Part shown: positions 1 to 8,146 of the stretch, piece after piece | Layout of the letters: the number at the start of each line of letters is the position of its first letter | Numbering within the stretch: the stretch's first letter is position 1 | Source: an uncultured Acidobacteriia bacterium | GTDB lineage: Bacteria; Acidobacteriota; Terriglobia; Bryobacterales; Bryobacteraceae | Length of the DNA: 64,000 nucleotides | Direction of reading: 5' to 3' | Assembly (NCBI GenBank): GCA_903851195.1 | Contig: CAINNJ010000004.1 | Location: forward strand, 744,001-808,000 | Position numbers and translations under genes: made by a program | The notes under the pieces: model-generated | Databases searched by the model: none | What the model saw: only the letters and a program-made list of their open reading frames with translations | What the model was told of the DNA's origin: nothing

Positions 1-1287
1 GGTGATGCCGGTATTATTTCGCGTCCTCGCCGGACCGCCCACCGACGCATTGTCCTGCGTGCCGCCGTACACGTTATAAAACGGCGCCTGATTATCCACG
101 GTGATGTCGTAAAACTGCGCCAGCGGCAGATTGCTCTTGAACGCCCAAGTCTGCGCCCGGTCGAACGTCTCATACAGACCGCCGTCGCACCCCACCAGAT
201 AATGGTCGCCATCCCGCGGATCGATCCAGATCAGATGGGTATCGCCATGCTTGTTGCGTTCCCCCATGTTCCGGAACGTGCGCCCGCCGTCGTCCGACAC
301 CGCCATCCGCTCCGCAAAGAAATACACACGATCGGCCGTATGCGGATCCGCGAAGATGCGACCGAAGTACATCCCCGCGAACTCCCGCGGACTCCGCAGT
401 TCCCAACTCGCCCCAAAATCCGTCGAACGGTAAATGCCCGATTTTTTATTCGCCGCCTCCACGCTCGCATAAACCAGCGCCGGATTCTTCCCCGATGGCG
501 CGAACGTAATGCGCCCGATATCTTCCGCCGGCAGACCACCTACCTTCGACCACGTCGCCCCCGCATCCGTGCTCCGGTAAATCGCCGATTCCGGCCCGCC
601 GTCGATCAGCGTCCAGAAATGCCGCCGCCTCTGGTAACTGGCCGCAATCACCACATCCGGATTCCGCGGATCCATCGCTACATCCGTCACGCCCGTGTTC
701 GGCGAAACGGTCAGCACGGCCTTCCAGGTCTTGCCGCCATCGGTCGTCTTGTACAGACCGCGCTCCCCGCCCGGCGCCCACAGCGGCCCCTGCGCCGCCA
801 CGTAGACGACCTTCGAATCGCGCGGATCGATCGCAATGCGTGCAATATGTTCGGAAGTCTTCAGGCCCAGATTCCTCCACGTCTTGCCGCCGTCGTCCGT
901 GCGGTAAACACCGTCTCCGTAGGACACGCTGCGCTGGCTGTTGGCCTCGCCCGTCCCGACCCACACCGTCTCCGGATTCTTCGGATCCATCGCCAGCGCG
1001 CCGATCGAGTAACTGCCCTGACCATCGAACACCGGCGTCCACGACGCGCCGTTATTCCCGGTCTTCCACACCCCGCCCGACGCGGCCGCGACATAATAAT
1101 GAGCGGCATTCCCCGGTTCCACCGCGATATCCACGACTCGCCCGGAGATCATCGCCGGACCCACCAGACGAAACCGCAGATCCCCCAGCGTGGCGGGCGT
1201 CAGCGCGACCGCCGGCGTATCGGCTTTCGGCTCATCGGCGCCCAAAGCAAGCGTGCAGAGAAAGAGAAAGGAAAGAAAGAGGCGCAT
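1..1287 (-). CDS. VPS10/sortilin-type BNR-repeat beta-propeller protein, exported (C-terminus outside window)
   Basis: The reading frame is open from an ATG at 1287 to the window edge (429 codons), so the C-terminus is missing. It starts with a signal peptide (MRLFLSFLFLCTLALGAD). Recurrent BNR/Asp-box-like motifs follow, of the form TDDGGKTW, STDAGATW and TTDGGKTW, each after a blade core such as GVWKTGNNGASW. This is the architecture of the sortilin/VPS10-like propeller proteins, often annotated as glycosyl hydrolases, that are abundant in Acidobacteria. A binding or hydrolytic role on extracellular glycan or protein is family-level inference; no catalytic residue can be assigned. A second, full-length member lies at 58494-61796. 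It diverges from the esterase gene at 1326, leaving a 38-base intergenic gap. Confidence 0.8.
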   Translation of the reverse strand, partial: MRLFLSFLFLCTLALGADEPKADTPAVALTPATLGDLRFRLVGPAMISGRVVDIAVEPGNAAHYYVAAASGGVWKTGNNGASWTPVFDGQGSYSIGALAMDPKNPETVWVGTGEANSQRSVSYGDGVYRTDDGGKTWRNLGLKTSEHIARIAIDPRDSKVVYVAAQGPLWAPGGERGLYKTTDGGKTWKAVLTVSPNTGVTDVAMDPRNPDVVIAASYQRRRHFWTLIDGGPESAIYRSTDAGATWSKVGGLPAEDIGRITFAPSGKNPALVYASVEAANKKSGIYRSTDFGASWELRSPREFAGMYFGRIFADPHTADRVYFFAERMAVSDDGGRTFRNMGERNKHGDTHLIWIDPRDGDHYLVGCDGGLYETFDRAQTWAFKSNLPLAQFYDITVDNQAPFYNVYGGTQDNASVGGPARTRNNTGIT

Positions 1288-1325
1288 CACAATTTCATGA
1301 AGGTTAACATAAGCCACAAGCCCCC

Positions 1326-2573
1326 ATGCCGATGAGCACACACACCCTTCTCCGGCTGTTCACCTTCGCCTCGATTCTGTCCCTCCATGCGGACGCCGCC
1401 GTCCGTACCGACACGGACGAACACCTCACCACTCCGGTCCCCCATCGCTATCTCCACGGCGTCATCCCCGACGATGCGAAGTTCCAGCTCGCCCTGCCCG
1501 ACCACTGGAACGGGAAGCTGGTCATCTTCTCCCGCGGCTTCTCCGGCACCGAACTCAGCACCGGAGCCTTCAAAACCACGGCGCTCGAAAAAGGTTACGC
1601 GTTCGCCGCCAGCGATGAGGGCTGGAACCGTGTCACAATCGCCAGCCGCCCGCGGGACACTTATTTCGAATCCCGCCGCCGCATCCTCGAACTCACCCGC
1701 TACGCCAAACAGGTGGTGCTGAAGCAGTACGGCAAACCCGCCTCGCGCACCCTGATGACCGGCGGCTCCAACGGCGGCCACCACACCAAATGGATGATCG
1801 AAAGTTATCCGGACCTCTACGACGGCGGTCTCGCCGGCTACGGTTTCAACTCGCAGGTCAGCCAGTGGGGCTCCATCCCCGTGGTGCTGCGCAACTACGA
1901 TGTGATCGCCCCGCGCATCGACGACATCGTCCGGAAGCGTCTGGAAAACGCGCAGTGGAACCCGTTCACCACTCCCCTCTCGCCCCCGCTGACGCCGGAA
2001 CAACTTACCGCTCTGCGCAACATCTACAACATCCCCGCCTCCCTGCGGAGCGGCTTTCTCTTCGATGTGGGCCGCTGGCCGGGCTCGGAGGCGAACCTGA
2101 AGAGCCAGTACAATTCGCTCCTCGGTTACCTGCGCGACTCCATGCCGCGTTTCGACCCCTCCTGGCATCCGCACCCCGGTGCCCTCACCGATGACGACCT
2201 GAAGCACTGGGACACCGCGAAGAGTCCCGGCTACGTGATGAAGGAACTGCGGAAGCTCGACCTCACCGGCAACCTGAAAAAGCCCGTCATCGTCATACAC
2301 GGCGCGGCCGACATCATCGTTTCACCGGGAGAGAGCGAAGGCTACGCGGCGCTGGTCGCAAAGCGTCTGGGCGAGAAAAAAGCGGCGGAGTTGCTCGCCG
2401 TCTATTACATTCCGGGGATGGGCCATGGCGGGGCCGAATACGACCGGCTACTCGGCGCGCAGTTCGATGCGCTCGAAAGCTGGATCGATTACCGGAATAC
2501 GCGGGGAAACTCAGGCGCGCCGCCGCCGGAAAAGTTAGGCGTTTATCCGCGTGCGAAGAACGGCCGCCGGTAA
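1326..2573 (+). CDS. Secreted alpha/beta-hydrolase, tannase/feruloyl-esterase-like
   Basis: 415 aa with an N-terminal signal peptide (LLRLFTFASILSLHADAA). The nucleophile elbow GGSNGG places the catalytic Ser at about residue 148. The GAADIIV segment supplies Asp 329 and GMGHGG supplies His 367, giving a complete Ser-Asp-His triad in the right order. The spacing and the C-terminal GMGHGG motif resemble tannase/feruloyl esterase hydrolases, which cleave ester bonds of plant phenolics. The substrate is inferred from family only. An in-frame ATG at 1332 is an equally possible start. The 3' end overlaps the convergent membrane-protein gene by 39 bases. Confidence 0.75.
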   Translation: MPMSTHTLLRLFTFASILSLHADAAVRTDTDEHLTTPVPHRYLHGVIPDDAKFQLALPDHWNGKLVIFSRGFSGTELSTGAFKTTALEKGYAFAASDEGWNRVTIASRPRDTYFESRRRILELTRYAKQVVLKQYGKPASRTLMTGGSNGGHHTKWMIESYPDLYDGGLAGYGFNSQVSQWGSIPVVLRNYDVIAPRIDDIVRKRLENAQWNPFTTPLSPPLTPEQLTALRNIYNIPASLRSGFLFDVGRWPGSEANLKSQYNSLLGYLRDSMPRFDPSWHPHPGALTDDDLKHWDTAKSPGYVMKELRKLDLTGNLKKPVIVIHGAADIIVSPGESEGYAALVAKRLGEKKAAELLAVYYIPGMGHGGAEYDRLLGAQFDALESWIDYRNTRGNSGAPPPEKLGVYPRAKNGRR

Positions 2574-3215
2574 CTGCCGTTTGAAGAAGACCGCCATCAG
2601 CACCGCCGCCACCGGAAACACGCCGAGATAGCCGCCAATCCCGATATTGCGCAGCCGCATGTCACCGGCAATTACCCCGCTCAGTCCGGCCAAAGCCAGC
2701 ACCCCACTCGCGATGAGAAGCCCGCGGATCGACAAAGCAAGCCGGCTCCCGCTGAACACTGGCGCCGCGCAAAGCACCGCCAACGGAAAGAATCCATCCC
2801 ACGCGAGAATGTCGAGCGCATAAGCAACCGAAGGCCACCGGAACGACAGGATCAGCGGCATCCCGGCCACGCCCGCAAATTCGGCCCGGCGGCCCACCGT
2901 GAGCAGCAGGAAGTGCACGCTGCAGGTCAGCCCGGCGGTCACGGCCATGAAAACGAGTGACAGCAGACTGAACACCTTCACCCCCTCCGGCGCGCACGCA
3001 TGAACCGCCACCATGAGCCCGACGAGCAGGGGCATGAGCAGTAGAATCAGCATCTCGAGAATCGAAAAATATGGCTCGCCGATCGGCTCCTCCCGCGACT
3101 TGAGCGACAGCAAACCCGCCGTCAGAGTGACCGCATACACGGCAGACAGCAGACCGCTCCCAAAACCAGCCGCCATACCGACCCGGCGAGCGCTCTTCAT
3201 GAAAGGAATCGCCAT
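2535..3215 (-). CDS. Hypothetical polytopic membrane protein
   Basis: 226 aa with about six hydrophobic segments spread along its length, for example around LLSAVYAVTLTAGLLSL, MLILLLMPLLVGLMVAV and YLGVFPVAAVLMAVFF. It has no recognisable motif or charged catalytic pattern, so I assign no function. An ATG at 3200 (MKSARRVGM) could also be the start. The gene is convergent with, and overlaps by 39 bases, the esterase gene. The 232 bases upstream (3216-3447) contain no gene that I can support. Confidence 0.6.
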   Translation of the reverse strand: MAIPFMKSARRVGMAAGFGSGLLSAVYAVTLTAGLLSLKSREEPIGEPYFSILEMLILLLMPLLVGLMVAVHACAPEGVKVFSLLSLVFMAVTAGLTCSVHFLLLTVGRRAEFAGVAGMPLILSFRWPSVAYALDILAWDGFFPLAVLCAAPVFSGSRLALSIRGLLIASGVLALAGLSGVIAGDMRLRNIGIGGYLGVFPVAAVLMAVFFKRQLPAAVLRTRINA

Positions 3216-3447
3216 GGCAGAAAACCCGGAGGGGAGTCAGGCGGACGGTGCCGCTGCGGCGCCCTTCGCGGCAAAATGCAGAGCCCGCGCGCCACTCACC
3301 CGGCCCGGAATATTTTCCGCCTCGGGGCATGGAGACCAATCCAGAGCATCTGCCGCCATAACCGTAACGCCTCTTTCCTGATTTCACGATACCGAAAATC
3401 CGGGAGCTGTTACGAGGTGCGCGCGCGACAATAGCGGTAAGAGTCGC

Positions 3448-4182
3448 ATGCCATTGAATAACTTGCTCGTAGCGGCATTATTAGTAGGCTGCTCCCTGCT
3501 CAGCGCGCAGACCGACCCCGGCCTGACCCTCCCGGGACTTCTGAAACTCGTCGATCAGCCGCCAAACGCGACTACCGTTGAATACCTCACCTTTCACCTC
3601 CATCCGCTTGGAAAACGCGGAACGGAAATCGATGCTCAACCGGATCGCGAGGGACGCTTCACTCTCCGCAAAGTCCCCCCGGGACGCTACTCATTAACGT
3701 TTCCCATGCCCGGTCACATCGACTCCTTCTCCATCGGATCGACCGAACTCGCTCCGGACGGATTCGAATTGACTTCCGGCGAAACCGGTCCTCTCCTGCT
3801 CGTCATCGCCATGAAAACGGCCGAGGTGTCCGTCACCATACAAAATCTTCCGGCCGACCACGCCGAAATCGTTGCCTTGGTGGCGCCCGCCGACAATCAC
3901 CTGACCCTGCGCGAATCCTGCTACCTGAACAACGTGAGCGGCCCCGAAACCACGTTTCGAAACGTTCCGCCCGGCAAGTACCGGATCCTGATCGTCGATG
4001 CGCAGTTTCAGCGGGACGTTGCGGCCCTCGCCCCGCACTCGGCTGATTTCCTCAAAAATCTGGCAACTTCCATCGAAGTGCCCGCGAGCGGTCGTCTGGA
4101 CGTGAATGCAACGTATCTCGACCGCCAAACCGTTAAAGAATCGATTCGCCTTTCTGCGCCGCTTCCCGCAATTCCCAGGTAA
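3448..4182 (+). CDS. Hypothetical exported protein with two carboxypeptidase-regulatory-like beta-sandwich repeats
   Basis: 244 aa. The N-terminus LLVAALLVGC fits a lipobox (L-V-G-C15), so it may be a lipoprotein; cleavage after LLSAQ by signal peptidase I is the alternative. Two segments end in the typical loop of carboxypeptidase-regulatory or Cna-B-like folds: GRFTLRKVPPGRYSLTF near residue 75 and TTFRNVPPGKYRILIVD near residue 173. Such domains usually serve as stalks or binding modules on secreted proteins. No catalytic domain is present. A GACAAT element lies 15 nt before the ATG. The 3' end overlaps the convergent VOC gene by 50 bases. Confidence 0.65.
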   Translation: MPLNNLLVAALLVGCSLLSAQTDPGLTLPGLLKLVDQPPNATTVEYLTFHLHPLGKRGTEIDAQPDREGRFTLRKVPPGRYSLTFPMPGHIDSFSIGSTELAPDGFELTSGETGPLLLVIAMKTAEVSVTIQNLPADHAEIVALVAPADNHLTLRESCYLNNVSGPETTFRNVPPGKYRILIVDAQFQRDVAALAPHSADFLKNLATSIEVPASGRLDVNATYLDRQTVKESIRLSAPLPAIPR

Positions 4183-4552
4183 AGTCATAAAACACCCGCA
4201 ATTGATTGCCGTCCGGATCGGCCGCCGTGAATTCGCGCAGGTTCCACGGCTTATCTTCCGGCGCCGAAAGAATCCTTGCCCCGGCTGCCTGCCAGCGCTG
4301 ATGCAACTCGTCCACCTCGCCCTTGCTGTTCAGATTCAGCCAGATGACCACAGGCCCGCTGTTGCCATGTGGCTCGCGCAACGAAGCATTCGTCAGGAAC
4401 ATCCGGCACTGCCCCCGCGAAATCCCCCCGATCCCGCCCGCGTCATCGCCCCAATCGAACCGGAACCCGAGCGTCTCCACGTAGTATGCGGCGGCTTTTT
4501 CAACGTCTGTTACCGGAATCTCCGGAACGGCATGGGGGAAGTTTGTGGGCAT
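4133..4552 (-). CDS. VOC-superfamily protein (glyoxalase/bleomycin-resistance-like)
   Basis: From the ATG at 4552 the protein is 139 aa and begins directly with the fold (VPEIPVTDVEKAAAYYVETLGF). It ends with the usual second half, including DPDGNQLRVFYDF. This is the paired beta-alpha-beta-beta-beta arrangement of VOC metalloenzymes and antibiotic-binding proteins. A longer frame opens at 4618, but that would overlap the upstream HicB-like gene, and the extra residues do not look like family sequence. Substrate unknown. The gene lies 31 bases downstream of the HicB-like gene in the same direction. Confidence 0.8.
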   Translation of the reverse strand: MPTNFPHAVPEIPVTDVEKAAAYYVETLGFRFDWGDDAGGIGGISRGQCRMFLTNASLREPHGNSGPVVIWLNLNSKGEVDELHQRWQAAGARILSAPEDKPWNLREFTAADPDGNQLRVFYDFTWELREAAQKGESIL

Positions 4553-4583
4553 GGACTGACTTTCCGCGCCGCCGATTTCGGTG

Positions 4584-4775
4584 TTATTCCACCGGCAGGA
4601 AAATGCCTCTTTCGCCATACTCCGCCGCGATCATCTCAAAGACTCCGCCCAACTCCGCCAGAGCCTTTTCCCTCGTGGGCATAAGCGCGTAGCAGCCCTC
4701 AATCGCGGGAATCTCGGCCACCCACCCGTCTGGCTCATTGCGGAACAGCACTACCTTGTAATCGCCGAGGCCCAT
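4584..4775 (-). CDS. Solo HicB-like antitoxin-fold protein
   Basis: 63 aa. It has the HicB partial RNase-H-like fold signature: YKVVLFRNEPDGWVAEIPAI followed by GCYALMPTREKALAELG and a helical C-terminus. HicB normally neutralises the small mRNA interferase HicA, but no HicA-like double-stranded-RNA-binding ORF is adjacent. It may be an orphan antitoxin or a repurposed regulator. A TAAGAT -10-like element sits 8 nt upstream of the ATG with no Shine-Dalgarno sequence, which suggests a leaderless transcript. Confidence 0.65.
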   Translation of the reverse strand: MGLGDYKVVLFRNEPDGWVAEIPAIEGCYALMPTREKALAELGGVFEMIAAEYGERGIFLPVE

Positions 4776-4899
4776 GCACCCGCATCTTACTACGCTCCCG
4801 CCCTTTTTTCACCTTTCTTCCGAACCCGCTCAACAACTTACAAACCCTCCCCACCCAAACCCGCCACCCCCTGAGCCATCCTCACGCCAGGAGATCCCC

Positions 4900-5601
4900 A
4901 TGTCCACCGCACAACAAACCGAGCCCCAGGCCGGAAAAGCCGCCTGCAACCTCCACCTCTTCTCCACCCGCAACTTCGTCCTCCCGCAGGACGAAGCCGA
5001 ATACAGCGAACTCACCACCGCTCTCTGGGATCGCCTCAATCCCCAGGACGCTCTCGAAGGCGCCTACGCCATCGAAATCCTCCGCGCCACCTGGCGTCTC
5101 CGCCGCTGCGCCAACGTCGAAGCCGACCTGGTCGAAAAAGCCTTCACCATCTCCGAAAAAAGACAGGAAGACCCTGCCGACGCCACGCTCTACGCCAGCC
5201 TCAACGAAATCCAGGCCTCCGTCGACCGCGCCCGCACCCAGGCCCTCGGCATCCTCAACCGCGCCACCGCCGAACTCCGCCGCCTCCAGACCGAGCGCCG
5301 CGTCCGCGTCGAAACTCTCCCCGAACAATTCGAACCCACGTACCTCGGCATCTCCGACACCAAGCAAGTGACCAAAGGCATCACCGCCGCCGTGAACGCC
5401 CAACTCGACCTCGCGAAAATCGAACAAATCAAACACGAGAACGCCATCCACGCCGCCGCCCTGGCTACTTTTCCCCCGATCAATATCGAAAAACTCATGA
5501 AACGCTACGACCCGCCAGCCCAAGCCGCGCCCGAAACAAAACCAACCCAGCCGCCCCCGGTCGAAAGCGAACCTCTCCACCGCGCCGCGGCCGCGGCATA
5601 A
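4900..5601 (+). CDS. Hypothetical helical protein
   Basis: 233 aa from the ATG at 4900, which follows an AGGAG Shine-Dalgarno sequence (4889-4893) at good spacing. A longer frame from 4774 has a Pro-rich, non-family N-terminus and is not favoured. The middle is rich in predicted helix (EILRATWRLRRC, RTQALGILNRATAELRRLQ). The C-terminus is a Pro/Ala/Thr-rich low-complexity tail. From memory, similar proteins recur in Bryobacterales genomes, but I cannot assign a function. No export signal or membrane segment is visible. The gene is monocistronic by spacing. Confidence 0.65.
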   Translation: MSTAQQTEPQAGKAACNLHLFSTRNFVLPQDEAEYSELTTALWDRLNPQDALEGAYAIEILRATWRLRRCANVEADLVEKAFTISEKRQEDPADATLYASLNEIQASVDRARTQALGILNRATAELRRLQTERRVRVETLPEQFEPTYLGISDTKQVTKGITAAVNAQLDLAKIEQIKHENAIHAAALATFPPINIEKLMKRYDPPAQAAPETKPTQPPPVESEPLHRAAAAA

Positions 5602-5721
5602 CAATTCCGCCGTAATTCCAGGACCGTACCTGAAAAGGACGCCGGCCCACCGCTCTTTTTCAACCGAATATCAGCCACCGGATCCGGGGCGCCAGGTCCC
5701 GAAATCGCGGCCCCGCCTACC

Positions 5722-6216
5722 ATGGTAGAAATGGAGAGTTCCTTTCACCCCACCCCCGTCGGCACCGTGCGCAGCCACATCACCGACCCCGTCGACGATA
5801 ACTGGGGCGGCGTCCTCAGCCACATCGAACTCGACCCCGCGCGCTACACCCCCGACGCCCTGCTCGGCCTCGGCGACTTCTCCCACGTCGAGTTCGTCTT
5901 CCTCTTCCACCGCGTCCCGGAAAACCGCATCGAAACCGGCGCCCGCCACCCCCGCAACCGCGCCGACTGGCCCAAAGTCGGCATCTTCGCCCAGCGCGGC
6001 AAAAACCGGCCCAACCGCATCGGCGTCACCATCTGCCGCTTGCTGTCCGTGAACGGCCTCTCCCTCCAGGTGGAAGGCCTCGACGCCATCGACGGCACCC
6101 CGGTGCTCGACATCAAACCGCACATGCGCGAGTTCGAAGCGCGCGGCGAAGTCCGCCAGCCCGGGTGGGCCGGCCAGTTGATGGCGGGCTACTGGACGGA
6201 GCCGCCCGCGAACTAA
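5722..6216 (+). CDS. trmO: TrmO/TsaA-family tRNA methyltransferase
   Basis: 164 aa, the usual length of a single-domain TrmO. TrmO uses S-adenosylmethionine to N6-methylate threonylcarbamoyladenosine at position 37 of certain tRNAs. Matching segments are VGTVRSH near the N-terminus, LGDFSHVEFVFLFHRV, the conserved RHPRNRADWPKVGIFAQRGKNRPNRIG block and LDIKPHMREFE. The RNRPNRIG-type segment is the SAM and substrate loop of the family. An ATG at 5731 preceded by TACCAT seven bases upstream is an alternative start; neither start has a Shine-Dalgarno sequence. Confidence 0.85.
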   Translation: MVEMESSFHPTPVGTVRSHITDPVDDNWGGVLSHIELDPARYTPDALLGLGDFSHVEFVFLFHRVPENRIETGARHPRNRADWPKVGIFAQRGKNRPNRIGVTICRLLSVNGLSLQVEGLDAIDGTPVLDIKPHMREFEARGEVRQPGWAGQLMAGYWTEPPAN

Positions 6217-6247
6217 CTCACAAACCCAACCATTACAATGAAATCCC

Positions 6248-6682
6248 ATGCCAGCCGCGAAACAAAACGAAGCCGCCAAACAAAACGAAGCCGCGCAACG
6301 AATCTGGCACCCCGAGATGGTCGAAACCCTGCGCGCGCGCTGGCGGCCGGCTCTGCCGTTCGAAACTCTGATCGCCCTCCGCGACGAACTCGACGCCACC
6401 CTGCAGCGAATCCGCGGCGAAGCCGGCCTGCGCTCCCCTCTCGAACAATGTGAACGTTGCGGCCACGTCGGCGAAGGCGAACCGCCCCACGTCAGCGTCC
6501 GCTCCCTGATCCTCTCCTTCGCCCGTTTCGGAATCGCGCCCGCCCCGGAAGCCCACGCCCTCGAAAAGAGCTGGGCGCACCACCGCAGAGAGCGCCAACT
6601 CGATCTCTACGGCAAACCTGCCGTGCCGGCGTATCGGGAAATCTGCCGGCATACCACGAAATCGTTAGACCCCTACCGGTGA
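6248..6682 (+). CDS. Hypothetical protein with CxxC knuckle and N-terminal AKQNEA repeat
   Basis: 144 aa. The N-terminus contains a tandem AKQNEA repeat encoded by an 18-base direct duplication. A CERCGH motif in the middle resembles half of a zinc knuckle; a second CxxC is absent. The rest is basic and helical with no recognised family. A TACAAT -10 element at 6234-6239 lies 8 nt before the ATG with no Shine-Dalgarno sequence. The last 10 bases overlap the convergent M20 peptidase gene. Function unknown. Confidence 0.6.
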   Translation: MPAAKQNEAAKQNEAAQRIWHPEMVETLRARWRPALPFETLIALRDELDATLQRIRGEAGLRSPLEQCERCGHVGEGEPPHVSVRSLILSFARFGIAPAPEAHALEKSWAHHRRERQLDLYGKPAVPAYREICRHTTKSLDPYR

Positions 6683-8067
6683 ACGCTCAGCTCCGTCACC
6701 GCATTCCACGTAAATTCCACGAATTGATAAAGCGACGATTCCAGCAATCTCTCCACATCGCTGTGCGCGCCGTAATTAATCCGGTCGGATTCCGTCGAAG
6801 CCGGCCCGATCCCGTAACTCGGAATCCCCTTCGCCCGTAACTGCGCCATGTCGCTCGCGCCTGTCGACATACTCGGCAGAATCGTCGCCCCCGGATACAT
6901 CCGTTTCGCCACCCGTTCCAGCGTCCGGTAAGCCTCGCTCCCCAGCGGCGACGCGGGCGAAAACGGCCTCGTCATCACCATCGGCACGATCTTCACCGCC
7001 GGATCCCCGATAATCCGCTTCATTTCTTCATAAAAGGCCGGGATATTTTCGTCCGGAAGCGCCCGGATGTCGAGCGTCGCCTCCGCCTCCGAAGGAATCA
7101 CGTTCGGACCCACGCCCGCCTTCAGCATCGTCGGCACCACCGAAGTCCGCAGCATCGAATACCGGCTCGGCTCGTTCTCCATCAGATACCGCTGGCTCGC
7201 CTCCGCCGTCGCCGGATTCAGCAATCCGTTATAGACCGCCGCCTTCTCCGGTGTGCTCATCGTGGCCAGTTTTTCGAAATACGTCCGCGTGGTCTCGTTC
7301 AGCCGCATCGGCGTCTGCCACGTGCCCACCTTCTGCACCGCCCCGGCCAGATGAGTCAGCGCATTGTCCTGCCGCGGCACGGACCCGTGCCCGGATGTCC
7401 CGTTCGAAACCAGCCGCACCCGCGCCGGCACCTTCTCCGCCGTCCCGATATTCAGCGCGATCAGCCTGCCGCCGTCCAGCGTCGCCCCGCCGCCTTCCGT
7501 AATCGCGAACTCCGCCTCGATCTTCGGAAAATGCTGCGCCACCATGAAGTTGATTCCCACCCCGGTCGGATCGGCCTCCTCGCCGGATTCCGCAAGGAAA
7601 ATCACATCGCGATCCAGCACCGCGCCGCTCCGCTTCAGCAGCAGCATCGTCATCAGCGTGGCCGTCAAATGCGGCTTGTCGTCCTGGGACCCGCGCCCCC
7701 ACACATACCCGTCCTTCATCACCGCCGCGAACGGATCCACCGGCCACTTCTCCCGCTGCACCGGCACCACATCCGTATGCGCCAGAATCAGCAGCGGCTT
7801 CTTCGTCCCGTTGCCCTTCAGCCGCGCCACCAGATTGGCCCGCTTCGGATCCTGCGCGAATGTCTCGGTCGGAATCCCTTCCGCTTCCAGCACCTTCTTC
7901 AGATACTCCACCGCGATGGTCTCGTTGCCGGGAGGGCTGCTCGTGTCGAGCCGGATCAGCGTGCGATAACGATCCAGAATCTCGGCCTTCTGTTTTTCGA
8001 AATCGACGCGAGGCGGCTGTGCCAGGGCCGCAACACTGACCAGGAACGCAAGCGATACCAGCTTCAT
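6673..8067 (-). CDS. Exported M20-family metallopeptidase
   Basis: 464 aa from the ATG at 8067, chosen because a signal peptide follows (MKLVSLAFLVSVAALAQ); upstream codons in frame are non-homologous. The M20 dinuclear zinc site is visible: LILAHTDVVPV (His97-x-Asp99), the bridging Asp in GRGSQDDK, the catalytic Glu pair in AESGEEAD, and a late ASDMAQ segment. A dimerisation domain (GTSGHGSVP) lies in the middle. It probably trims peptides or acyl-amino acids in the periplasm. It diverges from a TonB-receptor-like gene across 79 bases, which suggests a peptide-scavenging pair. A TACAAT -10 element lies at 8096-8091. Confidence 0.85.
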   Translation of the reverse strand: MKLVSLAFLVSVAALAQPPRVDFEKQKAEILDRYRTLIRLDTSSPPGNETIAVEYLKKVLEAEGIPTETFAQDPKRANLVARLKGNGTKKPLLILAHTDVVPVQREKWPVDPFAAVMKDGYVWGRGSQDDKPHLTATLMTMLLLKRSGAVLDRDVIFLAESGEEADPTGVGINFMVAQHFPKIEAEFAITEGGGATLDGGRLIALNIGTAEKVPARVRLVSNGTSGHGSVPRQDNALTHLAGAVQKVGTWQTPMRLNETTRTYFEKLATMSTPEKAAVYNGLLNPATAEASQRYLMENEPSRYSMLRTSVVPTMLKAGVGPNVIPSEAEATLDIRALPDENIPAFYEEMKRIIGDPAVKIVPMVMTRPFSPASPLGSEAYRTLERVAKRMYPGATILPSMSTGASDMAQLRAKGIPSYGIGPASTESDRINYGAHSDVERLLESSLYQFVEFTWNAVTELSVHR

Positions 8068-8097
8068 AGTTCTGGACAGAGTAACACGGCATTGTAA

Positions 8098-8118
8098 TCC
8101 GGACATCTTAGGTCCGGA
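8098..8118. promoter_or_regulatory. Inverted repeat between divergent M20 peptidase and TonB-receptor genes
   Basis: TCCGGAC and GTCCGGA form a perfect 7-base inverted repeat around a 7-base centre. It sits just upstream of the putative -10 (TACAAT, reverse strand, 8096-8091) of the peptidase gene and 28 bases before the GTG of the receptor gene. This is an operator-like position for both genes. It could instead be a hairpin in the receptor mRNA leader. Confidence 0.4.
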
Positions 8119-8146
8119 AAATGCAGCCGTGCCCGAGGGGTGCCCC

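Noticed and set aside
92-100. A DnaA-box-like TTATCCACG
   Set aside because: A single copy inside a coding sequence, far from the composition switch, with no cluster or dnaA gene.
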